From positions 1 to 64,000 of the forward strand of contig NZ_JFYN01000011.1 of assembly GCF_000631985.1 (NCBI RefSeq): a DNA stretch of 64,000 bases, given 5' to 3'. Shown piece by piece: positions 18,581-31,398 of this stretch. The notes under the pieces are model-generated. The model was not told where the DNA came from and made no database searches. It saw nothing but the letters and a program-made list of their open reading frames with translations. The translations under genes were made by a program, and so were the position numbers. Position 1 is the first letter of the stretch. Each line of letters opens with the position of its first letter. The DNA is from Pseudomonas sp. RIT288. GTDB lineage: Bacteria > Pseudomonadota > Gammaproteobacteria > Pseudomonadales > Pseudomonadaceae.

Positions 18581-19708
18581 ATGGCCGAAGCAAAAATACT
18601 CAGTGGCGCCGGGCTCCGGGGCCAGGTTGCCGGGCAAACCGCACTGTCCACCGTGGGCCAGGCCGGTGCCGGGCTGACCTATCGCGGCTACGACGTGCGT
18701 GAACTGGCAGCAGACGCGCAGTTCGAAGAAGTCGCGTACCTGTTGCTGTACGGCGAACTGCCGACCCAGGCGCAACTCGACGCTTACCAGCAAAAGCTGA
18801 GCAAGCTGCGCGACCTGCCGCAGGCACTGAAAGAAGTGCTGGAACGCATCCCCGCCGACGCCCACCCGATGGACGTGATGCGCACCGGTTGCTCGTTCCT
18901 CGGCAACCTCGAACCGGAGAAAGACTTCTCCGAACAACGCGACAAGACCGACCGTCTGCTCGCCGCGTTCCCGGCGATCATGTGCTACTGGTATCGCTTC
19001 AGCCACGACGGCAAACGCATCAACTGCGTCAGCGACGAGCGGTCGATCGGCGGCCACTTCCTGCACCTGCTGCACGACAGGAAACCGAGCGAACTGCACG
19101 TCAAAGTGATGAACGTATCGCTGATTCTTTACGCCGAACACGAATTCAACGCCTCGACCTTCACCGCTCGCGTTTGCGCATCGACCCTGTCGGACCTGTA
19201 TTCCTGCGTCACCGCCGCCATCGGTTCGCTGCGTGGCCCGCTGCATGGCGGTGCCAACGAAGCGGCGATGGAAATGATCGAGCGCTTCTCGTCGCCGGAA
19301 GAGGCGATCAAAGGCACCCTCGGCATGCTCGAACGCAAAGACAAGATCATGGGCTTCGGTCACGCGATCTATAAGGACAGCGATCCGCGCAACGAGGTGA
19401 TCAAGGGCTGGTCGAAAAAACTTGCCGACGAAGTCGGTGACAAGGTGCTGTTCGCGGTTTCCGAAGCCATCGACAAAACCATGTGGGAGCAGAAAAAACT
19501 GTTCCCCAACGCCGACTTCTACCATGCCTCGGCGTACCACTTCATGGGCATCCCGACCAAGCTGTTCACGCCGATCTTCGTCTGCTCGCGCCTGACCGGC
19601 TGGGCCGCGCACGTCTTCGAACAGCGCGCCAACAACCGCATCATCCGTCCAAGCGCCGAGTACGTCGGCGTCGAACAGCGCAAGTTCGTGCCAATCGAAC
19701 GTCGCTGA
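18581..19708 (+). CDS. prpC: 2-methylcitrate synthase (PrpC)
   Basis: A 375-residue citrate-synthase-family enzyme that condenses propionyl-CoA with oxaloacetate. GPLHGGANE, MGFGHAIYK and the C-terminal NRIIRPSAEYVG carry the conserved active-site His and Arg residues. The short length and SLRGPLHGGAN are typical of methylcitrate synthases. ATG 18581 is preceded by GGAGA; the longer upstream frame only reads through the REP doublet. Confidence 0.95.
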   Translation: MAEAKILSGAGLRGQVAGQTALSTVGQAGAGLTYRGYDVRELAADAQFEEVAYLLLYGELPTQAQLDAYQQKLSKLRDLPQALKEVLERIPADAHPMDVMRTGCSFLGNLEPEKDFSEQRDKTDRLLAAFPAIMCYWYRFSHDGKRINCVSDERSIGGHFLHLLHDRKPSELHVKVMNVSLILYAEHEFNASTFTARVCASTLSDLYSCVTAAIGSLRGPLHGGANEAAMEMIERFSSPEEAIKGTLGMLERKDKIMGFGHAIYKDSDPRNEVIKGWSKKLADEVGDKVLFAVSEAIDKTMWEQKKLFPNADFYHASAYHFMGIPTKLFTPIFVCSRLTGWAAHVFEQRANNRIIRPSAEYVGVEQRKFVPIERR

Positions 19709-19737
19709 ATGGTGAGGGCCAGCCACAAAGCGTAACC

Positions 19738-19832
19738 CCTGTAGGAGCTGCCGAAGGCTGCGATCTTTTGATTTTGTTTTTCAAGATCAAGATCAAGATA
19801 AAAAGATCGCAGCCTTCGGCAGCTCCTACAGG
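19738..19832. repeat. REP doublet, family B, inside the prp operon
   Basis: Inverted copies of GTAGGAGCTGCCGAAGGCTG lie between prpC and acnD, with an AT-rich loop containing repeated AAGATC. Confidence 0.9.
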
Positions 19833-19887
19833 GGATCGGTGTGGAGGCCCCACCCTTTGAAACTACCGTGACCCGAGTCCTGACCCG

Positions 19888-22482
19888 ATGAACACAGAAT
19901 TCCGCAAAAACCTGCCCGGCAGTTCCCTGGATTATTTCGACGTCCGTGCGGCGGTCGAGGCGATTCAGCCCGGCAGCTACGACACCTTGCCGTACACCTC
20001 CCGCGTGCTGGCGGAAAATCTCGTGCGTCGCTGTGACCCGGCCACGCTCACCGATTCCCTGAAACAACTGATCGAGCGCAAACGCGACCTCGACTTCCCG
20101 TGGTTCCCGGCGCGTGTGGTGTGCCACGACATTCTCGGCCAGACCGCACTGGTCGACCTCGCCGGCCTGCGTGACGCGATTGCCCAGCAGGGTGGCGACC
20201 CGGCGCAGGTCAACCCGGTGGTGCCGACGCAACTGATCGTCGACCATTCGCTGGCGGTGGAAGCGGGCGGTTTCGACAAGCAGGCGTTCGAGAAGAACCG
20301 CGCCATCGAAGACCGGCGCAACGAAGACCGTTTCCACTTCATCAACTGGACCAAAAAGGCCTTCAAGAACGTCGACGTGATCCCGCCGGGCAACGGCATC
20401 ATGCACCAGATCAACCTGGAGAAAATGTCCCCGGTGATCCAGGTGCGCGACGGCGTGGCGTTCCCCGACACCTGCGTCGGCACTGACAGCCACACCCCGC
20501 ACGTCGATGCGCTGGGCGTGATCGCCATCGGCGTCGGTGGTCTGGAAGCCGAGAGCGTGATGCTCGGCCGCGCCTCGTGGATGCGCCTGCCGGAAAGCGT
20601 GGGCGTCGAACTGACCGGCAAGTTGCAACCGGGCATCACCGCCACCGACATGGTGCTGGCGCTGACCGAATACCTGCGCAAACAGAAAGTCGTCGGCGCC
20701 TGGCTGGAGTTCTTCGGCGAAGGCGCCTCCGCGCTGACCCTCGGCGACCGCGCGACCATCTCCAACATGGCCCCGGAATACGGCGCCACCGCAGCGATGT
20801 TCTACATCGACCAGCAGACCATCGACTATCTGAAACTCACCGGACGCGAAGACCAGCAAGTGCAGCTCGTCGAGCAGTACGCCAGACTCAACGGCCTGTG
20901 GGCCGACAGCCTGAAAGGCGCGCAATACGAGCGTGGCCTGAGCTTCGATCTGTCGTCGGTGGTGCGCAACATGGCCGGCCCGAGCAACCCGCACGCCCGT
21001 GTGGCGGTAGCGGATCTGGCGGCCAAAGGCATCTCCGGGCAGTGGGATGACGTGCCGGGGCAAATGCCCGACGGCGCGGTGATCATCGCCGCCATCACCA
21101 GTTGCACCAACACCAGCAACCCGCGCAACGTGATCGCCGCCGGTCTGTTGGCGCGCAACGCTAACAAACTTGGTCTGACCCGCAAGCCCTGGGTCAAATC
21201 CTCGCTGGCACCGGGTTCGAAAACCGTGGCGCTGTACCTCGACGAAGCGGGGCTGACCACGGAGCTGGAACAACTCGGTTTCGGCGTCGTCGCGTTTGCC
21301 TGCACCACGTGCAACGGCATGTCCGGCGCCCTCGATCCGGTGATTCAGCAAGAGATCATCGACCGCGATCTGTATGCGACTGCCGTGCTCTCCGGCAACC
21401 GCAACTTCGACGGCCGCATTCACCCGTACGCCAAACAGGCGTTCCTCGCTTCGCCGCCACTGGTGGTCGCGTACGCCATCGCCGGGACCATCCGTTTCGA
21501 CATCGAGAAAGATGTGCTGGGCGTGGTCGACGGCAAGGAAATCCGCCTGAAAGACATCTGGCCGAGCGACGAAGAAATCGACGCCGTGGTGAAGTCGTCG
21601 GTGAAGCCGGAGCAGTTCCGTCAGGTCTACATTCCGATGTTCGCCGTCCACGAAGACACCGGCCCGAAAGTCGCGCCGCTGTACGACTGGCGCGAGATGA
21701 GCACCTACATCCGTCGTCCGCCGTACTGGGAAGGCGCACTGGCCGGCGCGCGTCCGCTGAAGGGCATGCGCCCGCTGGCGGTGCTGCCGGACAACATCAC
21801 CACCGATCACCTGTCGCCCTCCAACGCGATCATGCTCGACAGCGCCGCCGGCGAATACCTGGCGAAAATGGGCCTGCCGGAAGAGGACTTCAACTCGTAC
21901 GCCACGCACCGCGGCGACCACCTGACCGCGCAGCGCGCAACCTTCGCCAACCCGAAACTGTTCAACGAAATGGTCCAGGAAAACGGCAAGGTCAAACAGG
22001 GTTCGCTGGCCCGCGTCGAGCCGGAAGGCAAGGTGATGCGCATGTGGGAAGCCATCGAAACCTACATGCAGCGCAAGCAGCCGTTGATCATCATTGCCGG
22101 TGCCGACTACGGTCAGGGTTCGTCCCGCGACTGGGCGGCGAAGGGCGTGCGTCTGGCGGGCGTGGAAGCGATCGTCGCCGAAGGTTTCGAACGCATCCAC
22201 CGCACCAACCTGGTGGGCATGGGCGTGTTGCCGCTGGAATTCAAACCGGGCACCGACCGTCACACGCTGACCATCGACGGCAGCGAAACCTACGACGTGA
22301 TCGGCGCCCGAACCCCGCGCGCCGACCTGACGCTGGTGATCCACCGCAACAACGGCGAGCGTGTTGAAGTGCCGGTGACCTGCCGTCTGGACACCGCTGA
22401 AGAGGTGTCGATCTACGAGGCCGGCGGCGTGTTGCAGCGCTTCGCCCAAGACTTCCTCGAAGAGTCGGCGGTTGCCGTTTAA
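19888..22482 (+). CDS. acnD: Fe/S-dependent 2-methylisocitrate dehydratase (AcnD)
   Basis: An 864-residue aconitase-family enzyme that dehydrates 2-methylcitrate to 2-methyl-aconitate, working with PrpF. Cluster-binding cysteines occur in ITSCTNTSNP and ACTTCNGMSG, and the C-terminal swivel domain holds ADYGQGSSRDWAAKG. Pairing with prpF distinguishes AcnD from the housekeeping aconitase AcnA. This operon also carries prpD, so two dehydratase routes coexist. The long minus-strand frame across it is a codon-bias shadow. Confidence 0.94.
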   Translation: MNTEFRKNLPGSSLDYFDVRAAVEAIQPGSYDTLPYTSRVLAENLVRRCDPATLTDSLKQLIERKRDLDFPWFPARVVCHDILGQTALVDLAGLRDAIAQQGGDPAQVNPVVPTQLIVDHSLAVEAGGFDKQAFEKNRAIEDRRNEDRFHFINWTKKAFKNVDVIPPGNGIMHQINLEKMSPVIQVRDGVAFPDTCVGTDSHTPHVDALGVIAIGVGGLEAESVMLGRASWMRLPESVGVELTGKLQPGITATDMVLALTEYLRKQKVVGAWLEFFGEGASALTLGDRATISNMAPEYGATAAMFYIDQQTIDYLKLTGREDQQVQLVEQYARLNGLWADSLKGAQYERGLSFDLSSVVRNMAGPSNPHARVAVADLAAKGISGQWDDVPGQMPDGAVIIAAITSCTNTSNPRNVIAAGLLARNANKLGLTRKPWVKSSLAPGSKTVALYLDEAGLTTELEQLGFGVVAFACTTCNGMSGALDPVIQQEIIDRDLYATAVLSGNRNFDGRIHPYAKQAFLASPPLVVAYAIAGTIRFDIEKDVLGVVDGKEIRLKDIWPSDEEIDAVVKSSVKPEQFRQVYIPMFAVHEDTGPKVAPLYDWREMSTYIRRPPYWEGALAGARPLKGMRPLAVLPDNITTDHLSPSNAIMLDSAAGEYLAKMGLPEEDFNSYATHRGDHLTAQRATFANPKLFNEMVQENGKVKQGSLARVEPEGKVMRMWEAIETYMQRKQPLIIIAGADYGQGSSRDWAAKGVRLAGVEAIVAEGFERIHRTNLVGMGVLPLEFKPGTDRHTLTIDGSETYDVIGARTPRADLTLVIHRNNGERVEVPVTCRLDTAEEVSIYEAGGVLQRFAQDFLEESAVAV

Positions 22483-22536
22483 AACAAGTTAAGCGTCCAG
22501 GGGATGATGAGTCCCTTGGGCCTTTGAGGAGCAACC

Positions 22537-23727
22537 ATGGCTCACGCACCACAAATCAAAATCCCCGCCACCTACATGCGCGGCGGCACCAGCAAAGGCG
22601 TGTTCTTCAGCCTCAAGGATCTGCCTGAAGCGGCGCAGATTCCTGGCCCGGCCCGCGATGCCTTGCTGTTGCGGGTGATCGGCAGTCCCGACCCGTATGA
22701 CAAGCAGATCGACGGCATGGGCGGCGCCACCTCGAGCACCAGCAAAACCGTGATCCTGTCGAAAAGCATCAAGGCTGATCACGACGTCGATTACCTGTTT
22801 GGTCAGGTCTCCATCGACAAACCGTTCGTCGACTGGAGCGGCAACTGCGGCAATCTCTCGGCAGCGGTCGGTTCGTTCGCCATCAGCAACGGTCTGGTGG
22901 ACGCCAGCCGCATTCCGCACAACGGTGTCGCGGTGGTGCGCGTGTGGCAGGCCAACATCGGCAAGACCATCATCGCCCACGTGCCGATCACCAACGGCGA
23001 AGTGCAGGAAACCGGTGATTTCGAACTCGACGGCGTGACCTTTCCGGCGGCCGAAGTGCAGGTCGAATTCATCGATCCGGCGGCGGAAGAAGAGGGCGGC
23101 GGCGGTTCGATGTTCCCCACCGGCAACCTGATCGATCAACTGGAAGTGCCGGGTGTCGGCACGTTCCAGGCGACCATGATCAACGCCGGGATCCCGACGA
23201 TTTTCGTCAACGCCGCAGACATCGGCTACACCGGCACCGAGCTGCAAAGCGCGATCAACAGCGACCCGAAAGCCCTGCAGATGTTCGAAACCATCCGCGC
23301 CTACGGTGCGTTGCGCATGGGCCTGATTTCGAATCTGGACGACGCGGCCAAGCGACAGCACACGCCGAAAGTCGCGTTTGTCGCCAAGCCTGCGGATTAC
23401 ATCGCGTCCAGCGGCAAGGCGATTGCCGCCGCTGATGTCGATCTGCTGGTGCGTGCGTTGTCGATGGGCAAGTTGCACCACGCGATGATGGGTACGGCAG
23501 CGGTGGCGATTGGCACGGCGGCGGCGATTTCCGGGACTCTGGTGAATCTCGCAGCAGGCGGTGTCGAGCGCAACGCTGTGCGCTTCGGCCATCCCTCCGG
23601 AACCTTGCGCGTGGGTGCCGAGGCCAGTCTGGAAAACGGTGAGTGGGTGGTGAAAAAAGCCATCATGAGCCGCAGTGCACGGGTGTTGATGGAAGGCTAC
23701 GTGCGCATCCCCGGCGACGCCTTCTGA
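22537..23727 (+). CDS. prpF: 2-methylaconitate isomerase (PrpF)
   Basis: A 396-residue PrpF-family protein of diaminopimelate-epimerase fold. It isomerises the 2-methyl-aconitate produced by AcnD so that aconitase can rehydrate it. The N-terminus PATYMRGGTSKGVFF, DGMGGATSSTSK and DWSGNCGNLSAAVG are family signatures. It lies 54 bases after acnD, with GAGGAG in front of the ATG. Confidence 0.94.
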   Translation: MAHAPQIKIPATYMRGGTSKGVFFSLKDLPEAAQIPGPARDALLLRVIGSPDPYDKQIDGMGGATSSTSKTVILSKSIKADHDVDYLFGQVSIDKPFVDWSGNCGNLSAAVGSFAISNGLVDASRIPHNGVAVVRVWQANIGKTIIAHVPITNGEVQETGDFELDGVTFPAAEVQVEFIDPAAEEEGGGGSMFPTGNLIDQLEVPGVGTFQATMINAGIPTIFVNAADIGYTGTELQSAINSDPKALQMFETIRAYGALRMGLISNLDDAAKRQHTPKVAFVAKPADYIASSGKAIAAADVDLLVRALSMGKLHHAMMGTAAVAIGTAAAISGTLVNLAAGGVERNAVRFGHPSGTLRVGAEASLENGEWVVKKAIMSRSARVLMEGYVRIPGDAF

Positions 23728-23740
23728 CCCTGCACATAAC

Positions 23741-23831
23741 CCTGTAGGAGCTGCCGAAGGCTGCGATCTTTTGATTTTGATTGTTTAAAAACAAGATCAA
23801 AGGATCGCAGCCTGCGGCAGCTCCTACAGGG
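23741..23831. repeat. REP doublet, family B, inside the prp operon
   Basis: Inverted copies of GTAGGAGCTGCCGAAGGCTG lie between prpF and prpD, the third REP pair inside this operon. Confidence 0.9.
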
Positions 23832-23906
23832 ATTGCATTTCAAAAATAAAAATCCAGCGCCTGAACCGAGGTCCCCTCAACGAACCACTGCCAGAGTGAA
23901 TCGAAC

Positions 23907-25391
23907 ATGAGCGCCAACGTCGACCTGAACAACCGCCCCGACTACGACCGTGTCCTGCAGGACATCGCCGATTACGTCCTCACCTTCAACGTCGAATCTG
24001 CCGAAGCCCTCGACACCGCCCGCAACTGCCTGATGGATACCCTCGGCTGTGGCCTGCTGGCGTTGCGTTTTCCCGAGTGCACCAAACACCTTGGCCCAAT
24101 CGTCGAGGGCACCGTCGTGCCGTTAGGGGCGCGAGTGCCGGGTACTTCCTATCGCCTCGACCCGGTAAAAGCCGCTTGGGACATCGGCTGCATCGTGCGC
24201 TGGCTCGATTACAACGACACTTGGCTTGCCGCCGAATGGGGGCATCCGTCGGACAACCTCGGCGGGATTCTCGCGGTGGCCGATCATCTGTCGCAGAAGC
24301 GTGTCGCCAACGGCGAAGCACCGCTGACAGTGCGCGACGTGCTTGAAGCGATGATCATGGCCCACGAGATTCAAGGCGTGATCGCTCTGGAAAACTCGTT
24401 CAACCGCGTCGGCCTCGACCACGTTCTACTGGTGAAAGTCGCTTCGACCGCCGTCACCGCCAAACTGATGGGCGCCAATCGCGAGCAACTGCTGTCGGCG
24501 TTGTCCCATGCCTTCGCCGATGGTCAGGCGCTGCGCACCTATCGTCATGCGCCGAACGCCGGGTCGCGCAAATCCTGGGCGGCGGGGGATGCGACCAGTC
24601 GCGGCGTGCGTCTGGCCGACATTGCTCTGCGTGGCGAGATGGGTATTCCCGGGGTGTTGACGGCCAAACAGTGGGGCTTTTACGACGTCTCGTTCAGCCA
24701 CACCAACAACGATCTGGCGCTCAAGCCCGAAGGCAAACGCGCCTTCAGTTTCTCGCGGCCCTACGGCAGCTACGTCATGGAAAACGTGCTGTTCAAGATC
24801 AGCTTCCCCGCCGAGTTCCATGCGCAGACTGCCTGCGAAGCGGCGGTGACCTTGCATCCGTTGGTGCGCAACCGCTTGCATGAAATCGATCGTATCGTCA
24901 TCACCACCCATGAGTCGGCGATTCGCATCATTTCCAAGGTCGGGCCGCTGGCCAACGCCGCCGACCGCGATCACTGCCTCCAGTACATGACCGCCGTGCC
25001 GCTGGCGTTCGGCAATCTGCTGGCCGAGCAGTACGAGGACGCTTTCCACGCCGCGCATCCGATCATCGATGTGCTGCGCGAAAAGATGGTCATCGTCGAA
25101 GATCCGCGATTCACCCGCGAGTATCTGGAGGCCGACAAGCGTTCGATTGCCAACGCGGTGCAGGTGTTTTTCAAGGACGGATCGAGCACCGAAAGCGTCG
25201 TGGTCGAATACCCGATCGGCCACCGTCGCCGCCGCGCCGATGGCATCCCGTTGCTGGAGGACAAGTTCAAGGCCAACCTGGCGACGCGTTTCACCGGCCA
25301 GCGCAGCAACGAGATCTTCACATTGTGCAAGGATCAGGCGCGGCTTGAATCGACTCCCGTAAATCGCTTCATCGACCTGTTCGTCATTTGA
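23907..25391 (+). CDS. prpD: 2-methylcitrate dehydratase (PrpD)
   Basis: A 494-residue MmgE/PrpD-family enzyme, cofactor-free, that dehydrates 2-methylcitrate. Family signatures include [40 protein letters not shown] and [18 protein letters not shown]. Its presence with acnD-prpF gives the cell two parallel routes for this step. It closes the prp gene set and is convergent with the EamA gene. Confidence 0.95.
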   Translation: MSANVDLNNRPDYDRVLQDIADYVLTFNVESAEALDTARNCLMDTLGCGLLALRFPECTKHLGPIVEGTVVPLGARVPGTSYRLDPVKAAWDIGCIVRWLDYNDTWLAAEWGHPSDNLGGILAVADHLSQKRVANGEAPLTVRDVLEAMIMAHEIQGVIALENSFNRVGLDHVLLVKVASTAVTAKLMGANREQLLSALSHAFADGQALRTYRHAPNAGSRKSWAAGDATSRGVRLADIALRGEMGIPGVLTAKQWGFYDVSFSHTNNDLALKPEGKRAFSFSRPYGSYVMENVLFKISFPAEFHAQTACEAAVTLHPLVRNRLHEIDRIVITTHESAIRIISKVGPLANAADRDHCLQYMTAVPLAFGNLLAEQYEDAFHAAHPIIDVLREKMVIVEDPRFTREYLEADKRSIANAVQVFFKDGSSTESVVVEYPIGHRRRRADGIPLLEDKFKANLATRFTGQRSNEIFTLCKDQARLESTPVNRFIDLFVI

Positions 25392-25400
25392 CGCCAAACG

Positions 25401-25482
25401 CTGTCGGAGCTGCTGCAGGCTGCGATCTTTTGATTTTTCGAGATCACATCAAAAGATCGCAGCCTGCGGCAGCTTCTACACG
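25401..25482. repeat. REP doublet, family B, supplies a stop codon
   Basis: Inverted, partly diverged copies lie between convergent prpD and the EamA exporter gene. The TAG stop of the exporter (25478-25476) lies inside the right-hand copy. Confidence 0.88.
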
Positions 25483-26414
25483 GATGGTTTTCGCCTTTTT
25501 TCGATGGGCAATTTGGTGATCGCAAAGCCGCTCAACAAAATCGCCGAATAGATCATCAACTCGCGGGACAAGGTCTGCCCCTCGTACCAGGCGCCGATGA
25601 TCACGGCGAACACCGGAAAAATGATAAACACGAACGACAGAATGATCGGGCTCAGGCGTTTGAGCAGTAAAAAGTAAACGATGAATCCGCCGACCGATGC
25701 CACCAGTCCGAGGTAGAACAGTGCGCCCCAGGACCGCGCGGTGACGTCCTTGAAAACCGGTGTTTCTACATTCAATCCGACAATAAATAACATCAGCCCG
25801 GCGATGCCGATCGGCAGGGTGTTGTAGGTGATCACGCTGATCGCACGGCCGTGTTTCTTGGTCACCACGTAGCACAGCGCATGCAGGATCGCCGCGCACA
25901 GAATGGCCAGTACGCCGAGCCACTCCGCCTGATCCAGATGCAGGCCCTGGCTGCGGATGATCATGAACAGACTGGCGAAACCGATGGCGATACCGAGCAT
26001 CTGCGTGGGGAGGATTTTCTCGCGCAGAAACAGCGCGGAAAACATCAGGATAAACACCGGCATGCAGCTGAACAGCAGCGCGGTCAGGCCTGACGAAACG
26101 TGCAATTCACCGTAGTTGAGCAAGTAATACGGCAGGCTGAAATACGACAGGGTGACGAACACGAAGAACCAGTGACTCTGCCGTGGGAACAGCAGTGGCT
26201 CCTTGCGCAGCACGGCGAAGCTCAGGAACAGCGGAAAGGCGATCAGGAAGCGCAGACCCGCGGCAGTCAGCGGCGGCACGCTTTCCACGGCAATCTTGAT
26301 CCCCAGCCATGTGGTGCCCCAACTCAGGCAGACGATCAGAAACAACGTGCTGGTGAGCAGCCGGGCGAGCCATGGTTTGCTGGCGTTCAACGGTGCGCTG
26401 ATGGCAGTCGACAT
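25476..26414 (-). CDS. EamA-family (drug/metabolite) transporter
   Basis: A 312-residue inner-membrane protein with ten predicted helices in two EamA repeats. CLSWGTTWLGIKIAVESVPP, with PPLTAAGLRFLIAF following, is the typical first repeat start. Such proteins usually export amino acids or other metabolites; substrate unknown. ATG 26414 has GGAG upstream. The gene is divergent from a MocR-type regulator at 26497, which probably controls it. Its stop codon lies inside a REP copy. Confidence 0.85.
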   Translation of the reverse strand: MSTAISAPLNASKPWLARLLTSTLFLIVCLSWGTTWLGIKIAVESVPPLTAAGLRFLIAFPLFLSFAVLRKEPLLFPRQSHWFFVFVTLSYFSLPYYLLNYGELHVSSGLTALLFSCMPVFILMFSALFLREKILPTQMLGIAIGFASLFMIIRSQGLHLDQAEWLGVLAILCAAILHALCYVVTKKHGRAISVITYNTLPIGIAGLMLFIVGLNVETPVFKDVTARSWGALFYLGLVASVGGFIVYFLLLKRLSPIILSFVFIIFPVFAVIIGAWYEGQTLSRELMIYSAILLSGFAITKLPIEKRRKPSV

Positions 26415-26496
26415 GCTGGGTGCTCCGCATTGACCTGGTTATTGAAAAGGGCTATCCCTGATTGAACCTGTTTTCAGCACGCTATTCGGGGCGACA

Positions 26497-27906
26497 ATGA
26501 CTGTCAAAGTAAGTATTGCCATGGTGTCAATCCTGCGCGACGGCCTCGCCAACGGGGTCGGCGTGAAATACAAGCGTCTGGCGGATGCGGTGCAGCAGGC
26601 CATCGCCGAGGGCGTGATTGCGGCGGGAGCGAAATTGCCGCCGCACCGGTTGTTGGCCGACAGCCTGGGCGTGACCATCGGCACTATCAGTCGCGCCTAT
26701 GGCGAGCTGGAACGGGTAGGTCTGGTCGTGGCGCGGGTCGGCGATGGCACCTACGTGCGTGAGCGCGGGATGGAGCGGCCGCAGGACAAGGGTTTTCGCA
26801 ATGTCAGCGATGAGCCGCGCGCCTGTTTCGACATGAGCCGCAATCAGCCGATCCCCGGGCAGGAGGCGCTATTCATGAGCCAGACGATGCAAAGTCTGGC
26901 CAGCGATCCGCGTGGCTTGCAACAGTTGACCGGCTACACCGTCGAAAGCGGTTTGCTGCGGCACCGGCAGGCGGGGGCACGCTGGTTGAGCCATGGTGCG
27001 TTTCAACCGCAGGCCGATCAGGTGTTGTGCGTCAACGGCGGCCAGCATGGCTTGCTGTGCGCCTTGATGGGCCTGCTCAAGGCCGGCGACACGCTGGTCA
27101 CCGAGCATCTGACCTACCCGGGACTGATCAGCGTTGCCCGCCAGTTGGGGATCAAACTCATCGGGGTCGCAATGGATGACGAGGGTTTGCTGCCGGCGGC
27201 ACTGGAAGAGGTCTGTCGTCAGCATCGCGTCTCGGCGTTGTACTGCACGCCGACCATTCAGAACCCGACCGCCGCGGTCATGTCGGTGCCTCGGCGTGAG
27301 GCGATTGCCGACCTCTGTCGCCAACACAATCTGCTGATTTTCGAAGACGACGCGCATGCGGTGCTGGCCCGCGAGCGGCCGTTGCCGCTGAGTCATTTCG
27401 CCGCCGAGCGAGCGGTGTTGATCGGCAGTCTGAGCAAGGCGGTTTCAGCCGGCCTGCGGGTCGGTTACCTGCAGGCACCGCAAGCGCTGATCGGGCGCCT
27501 GAGCGCGGCCATTCGCGGCACCTGCTGGATGGCCAATCCGTTGGCGATGGAGCTGGCGAGCCGCTGGATCGACAACGGCATGGCCGAGCGTTTGCTGGAT
27601 GAGCAGATCAGCGAGATCGGCCGGCGCAAGGCCTTGGTCGCGCCGGTGTTGGCGGGGCTGAATGACAAGGCGGATGCGCACAGTCCGCACTTCTGGATCG
27701 AGGTACCGCAGTTGTGGCGAGCATCGCAGATTGCTGCAGAGCTCAAGGAAAACAATTACCTGGTCGCCACCGCCGAGGCCTTTGCGGTCGGGCATGCGGC
27801 GGTGCCGCAGTTCATTCGGGCGAGTGTCTGCAATGCGGTGGGGGATGATCGGTTGTTGCTGGGCGGGTTCGAGGCCCTGGCACGGGCTTTAACGGAAACC
27901 GTGTAA
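26497..27906 (+). CDS. MocR-type PLP-dependent GntR-family regulator
   Basis: A 469-residue fusion of a GntR winged helix (about residues 20-90, PPHRLLADSLGVTIGTISRA) and an aminotransferase-fold domain. The PLP lysine is in IGSLSKAVSAGLRVGYLQ and the Asp motif in LIFEDDAHAV. MocR regulators sense amino-acid-like or vitamin B6 ligands through PLP. The ATG at 26497 has GGGG five bases upstream. Its divergent neighbour, the EamA exporter, is the likely target. Confidence 0.88.
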   Translation: MTVKVSIAMVSILRDGLANGVGVKYKRLADAVQQAIAEGVIAAGAKLPPHRLLADSLGVTIGTISRAYGELERVGLVVARVGDGTYVRERGMERPQDKGFRNVSDEPRACFDMSRNQPIPGQEALFMSQTMQSLASDPRGLQQLTGYTVESGLLRHRQAGARWLSHGAFQPQADQVLCVNGGQHGLLCALMGLLKAGDTLVTEHLTYPGLISVARQLGIKLIGVAMDDEGLLPAALEEVCRQHRVSALYCTPTIQNPTAAVMSVPRREAIADLCRQHNLLIFEDDAHAVLARERPLPLSHFAAERAVLIGSLSKAVSAGLRVGYLQAPQALIGRLSAAIRGTCWMANPLAMELASRWIDNGMAERLLDEQISEIGRRKALVAPVLAGLNDKADAHSPHFWIEVPQLWRASQIAAELKENNYLVATAEAFAVGHAAVPQFIRASVCNAVGDDRLLLGGFEALARALTETV

Positions 27907-27911
27907 TCGTT

Positions 27912-27978
27912 CTTCGCGAGCAGGTTCACTCCTGCAGGGGAATGCACTTCAAATGGTAGGAGTGAGCCTGCTCGCGAT
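27912..27978. repeat. REP doublet, family A
   Basis: Inverted copies with several substitutions (CAGGTTCACTCC, GAGTGAGCC) lie between the convergent MocR gene and ppsR. Confidence 0.85.
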
Positions 27979-28002
27979 AGCGATGTTGCAGACACCGAGA
28001 AG

Positions 28003-28821
28003 CTATTTGAAGCGCCGCTCCACACCTTTCTCCACCAGAATCTTCGCCGAAATCTCTTCCACCGAAAAATGCGTGGAGTTGATGTGCGGGATGTTCTCGC
28101 GGCGGAACAGGTTTTCCACTTCGCGCACTTCGAATTCGCACTGGGCGTAGCTCGAATAGCGGCTGTTGGGCTTGCGCTCGTTGCGGATCGCGGTGAGGCG
28201 GTCCGGGTCGATGGTCAGGCCAAACAGCTTGTGCTGATGGGTGCGCAGGGCGGTCGGCAGGGTCAGGCGCTCCATGTCGTCTTCGGTCAGCGGGTAGTTG
28301 GCCGCGCGGATGCCGAACTGCATCGCCATGTACAGACACGTCGGCGTCTTACCACAACGCGACACGCCCACTAGTATCAGATCGGCCTTGTCGTAATAGT
28401 GGGTGCGCGCGCCGTCATCGTTGTCGAGGGCGAAGTTCACCGCTTCGATGCGCTCCATGTAATTGGAGTTGTGGCCGATCGAGTGGGACTTGCCGACGGT
28501 GTAGGAAGAGTGCTCGGTCAGTTCCTGCTCGAGCGGGGCGAGGAACGTCGAGAAAATGTCGATCATGAAACCATTGGACGTTGCGAGAATCTCACGGATG
28601 TCCTGATTGACGATGGTGTCGAAGATGATCGGGCGGAAGCCGTCGGTTTCAGCGGCTTTGTTGATTTGTTGTACCATGGCCCGCGCTTTGTCCGCGTTGT
28701 CGATATACGGCCGCGTGAGCTTGGTGAAGGTAATGTTTTCGAACTGCGCCAGAAGGCTTTGACCCAGGGTTTCGGCGGTAATGCCGGTGCCATCGGAGAT
28801 AAAGAAAGCAGATCGTTTCAT
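28003..28821 (-). CDS. ppsR: PEP synthase regulatory protein (PpsR), bifunctional kinase/pyrophosphorylase
   Basis: A 272-residue DUF299-family protein. It inactivates PEP synthase by ADP-dependent phosphorylation of a threonine and reactivates it by phosphate-dependent removal. The P-loop [10 protein letters not shown] and the N-terminal [12 protein letters not shown] are diagnostic. ATG 28821 has AAGGTG upstream; the longer upstream frame is not supported. It is divergent from ppsA, its target, across 174 bases. Confidence 0.94.
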   Translation of the reverse strand: MKRSAFFISDGTGITAETLGQSLLAQFENITFTKLTRPYIDNADKARAMVQQINKAAETDGFRPIIFDTIVNQDIREILATSNGFMIDIFSTFLAPLEQELTEHSSYTVGKSHSIGHNSNYMERIEAVNFALDNDDGARTHYYDKADLILVGVSRCGKTPTCLYMAMQFGIRAANYPLTEDDMERLTLPTALRTHQHKLFGLTIDPDRLTAIRNERKPNSRYSSYAQCEFEVREVENLFRRENIPHINSTHFSVEEISAKILVEKGVERRFK

Positions 28822-28995
28822 TTGCACCTTGGGCCTTAAGCTAAAGAGTATTTCTGGATATGATAGGCGCGATTTGCCGGCCGCCATTGGCCCGCATTCT
28901 CACTTATTTTCCAGGTCCAGGCCATACAGCCGGCCAACGCTCCCCCGAGCTGCCGGTTTCTGAGCTTTTCCAACACAGTTAGTGGAGAGATCACC

Positions 28996-31371
<2,376 letters not shown>

Positions 31372-31398
31372 TACCTATGTGAACGGCCCGTTCCCCTT

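Noticed and set aside
19519-22449. 976-residue minus-strand frame
   Set aside because: It covers acnD in reverse and has no recognisable domain; it arises from GC codon bias.
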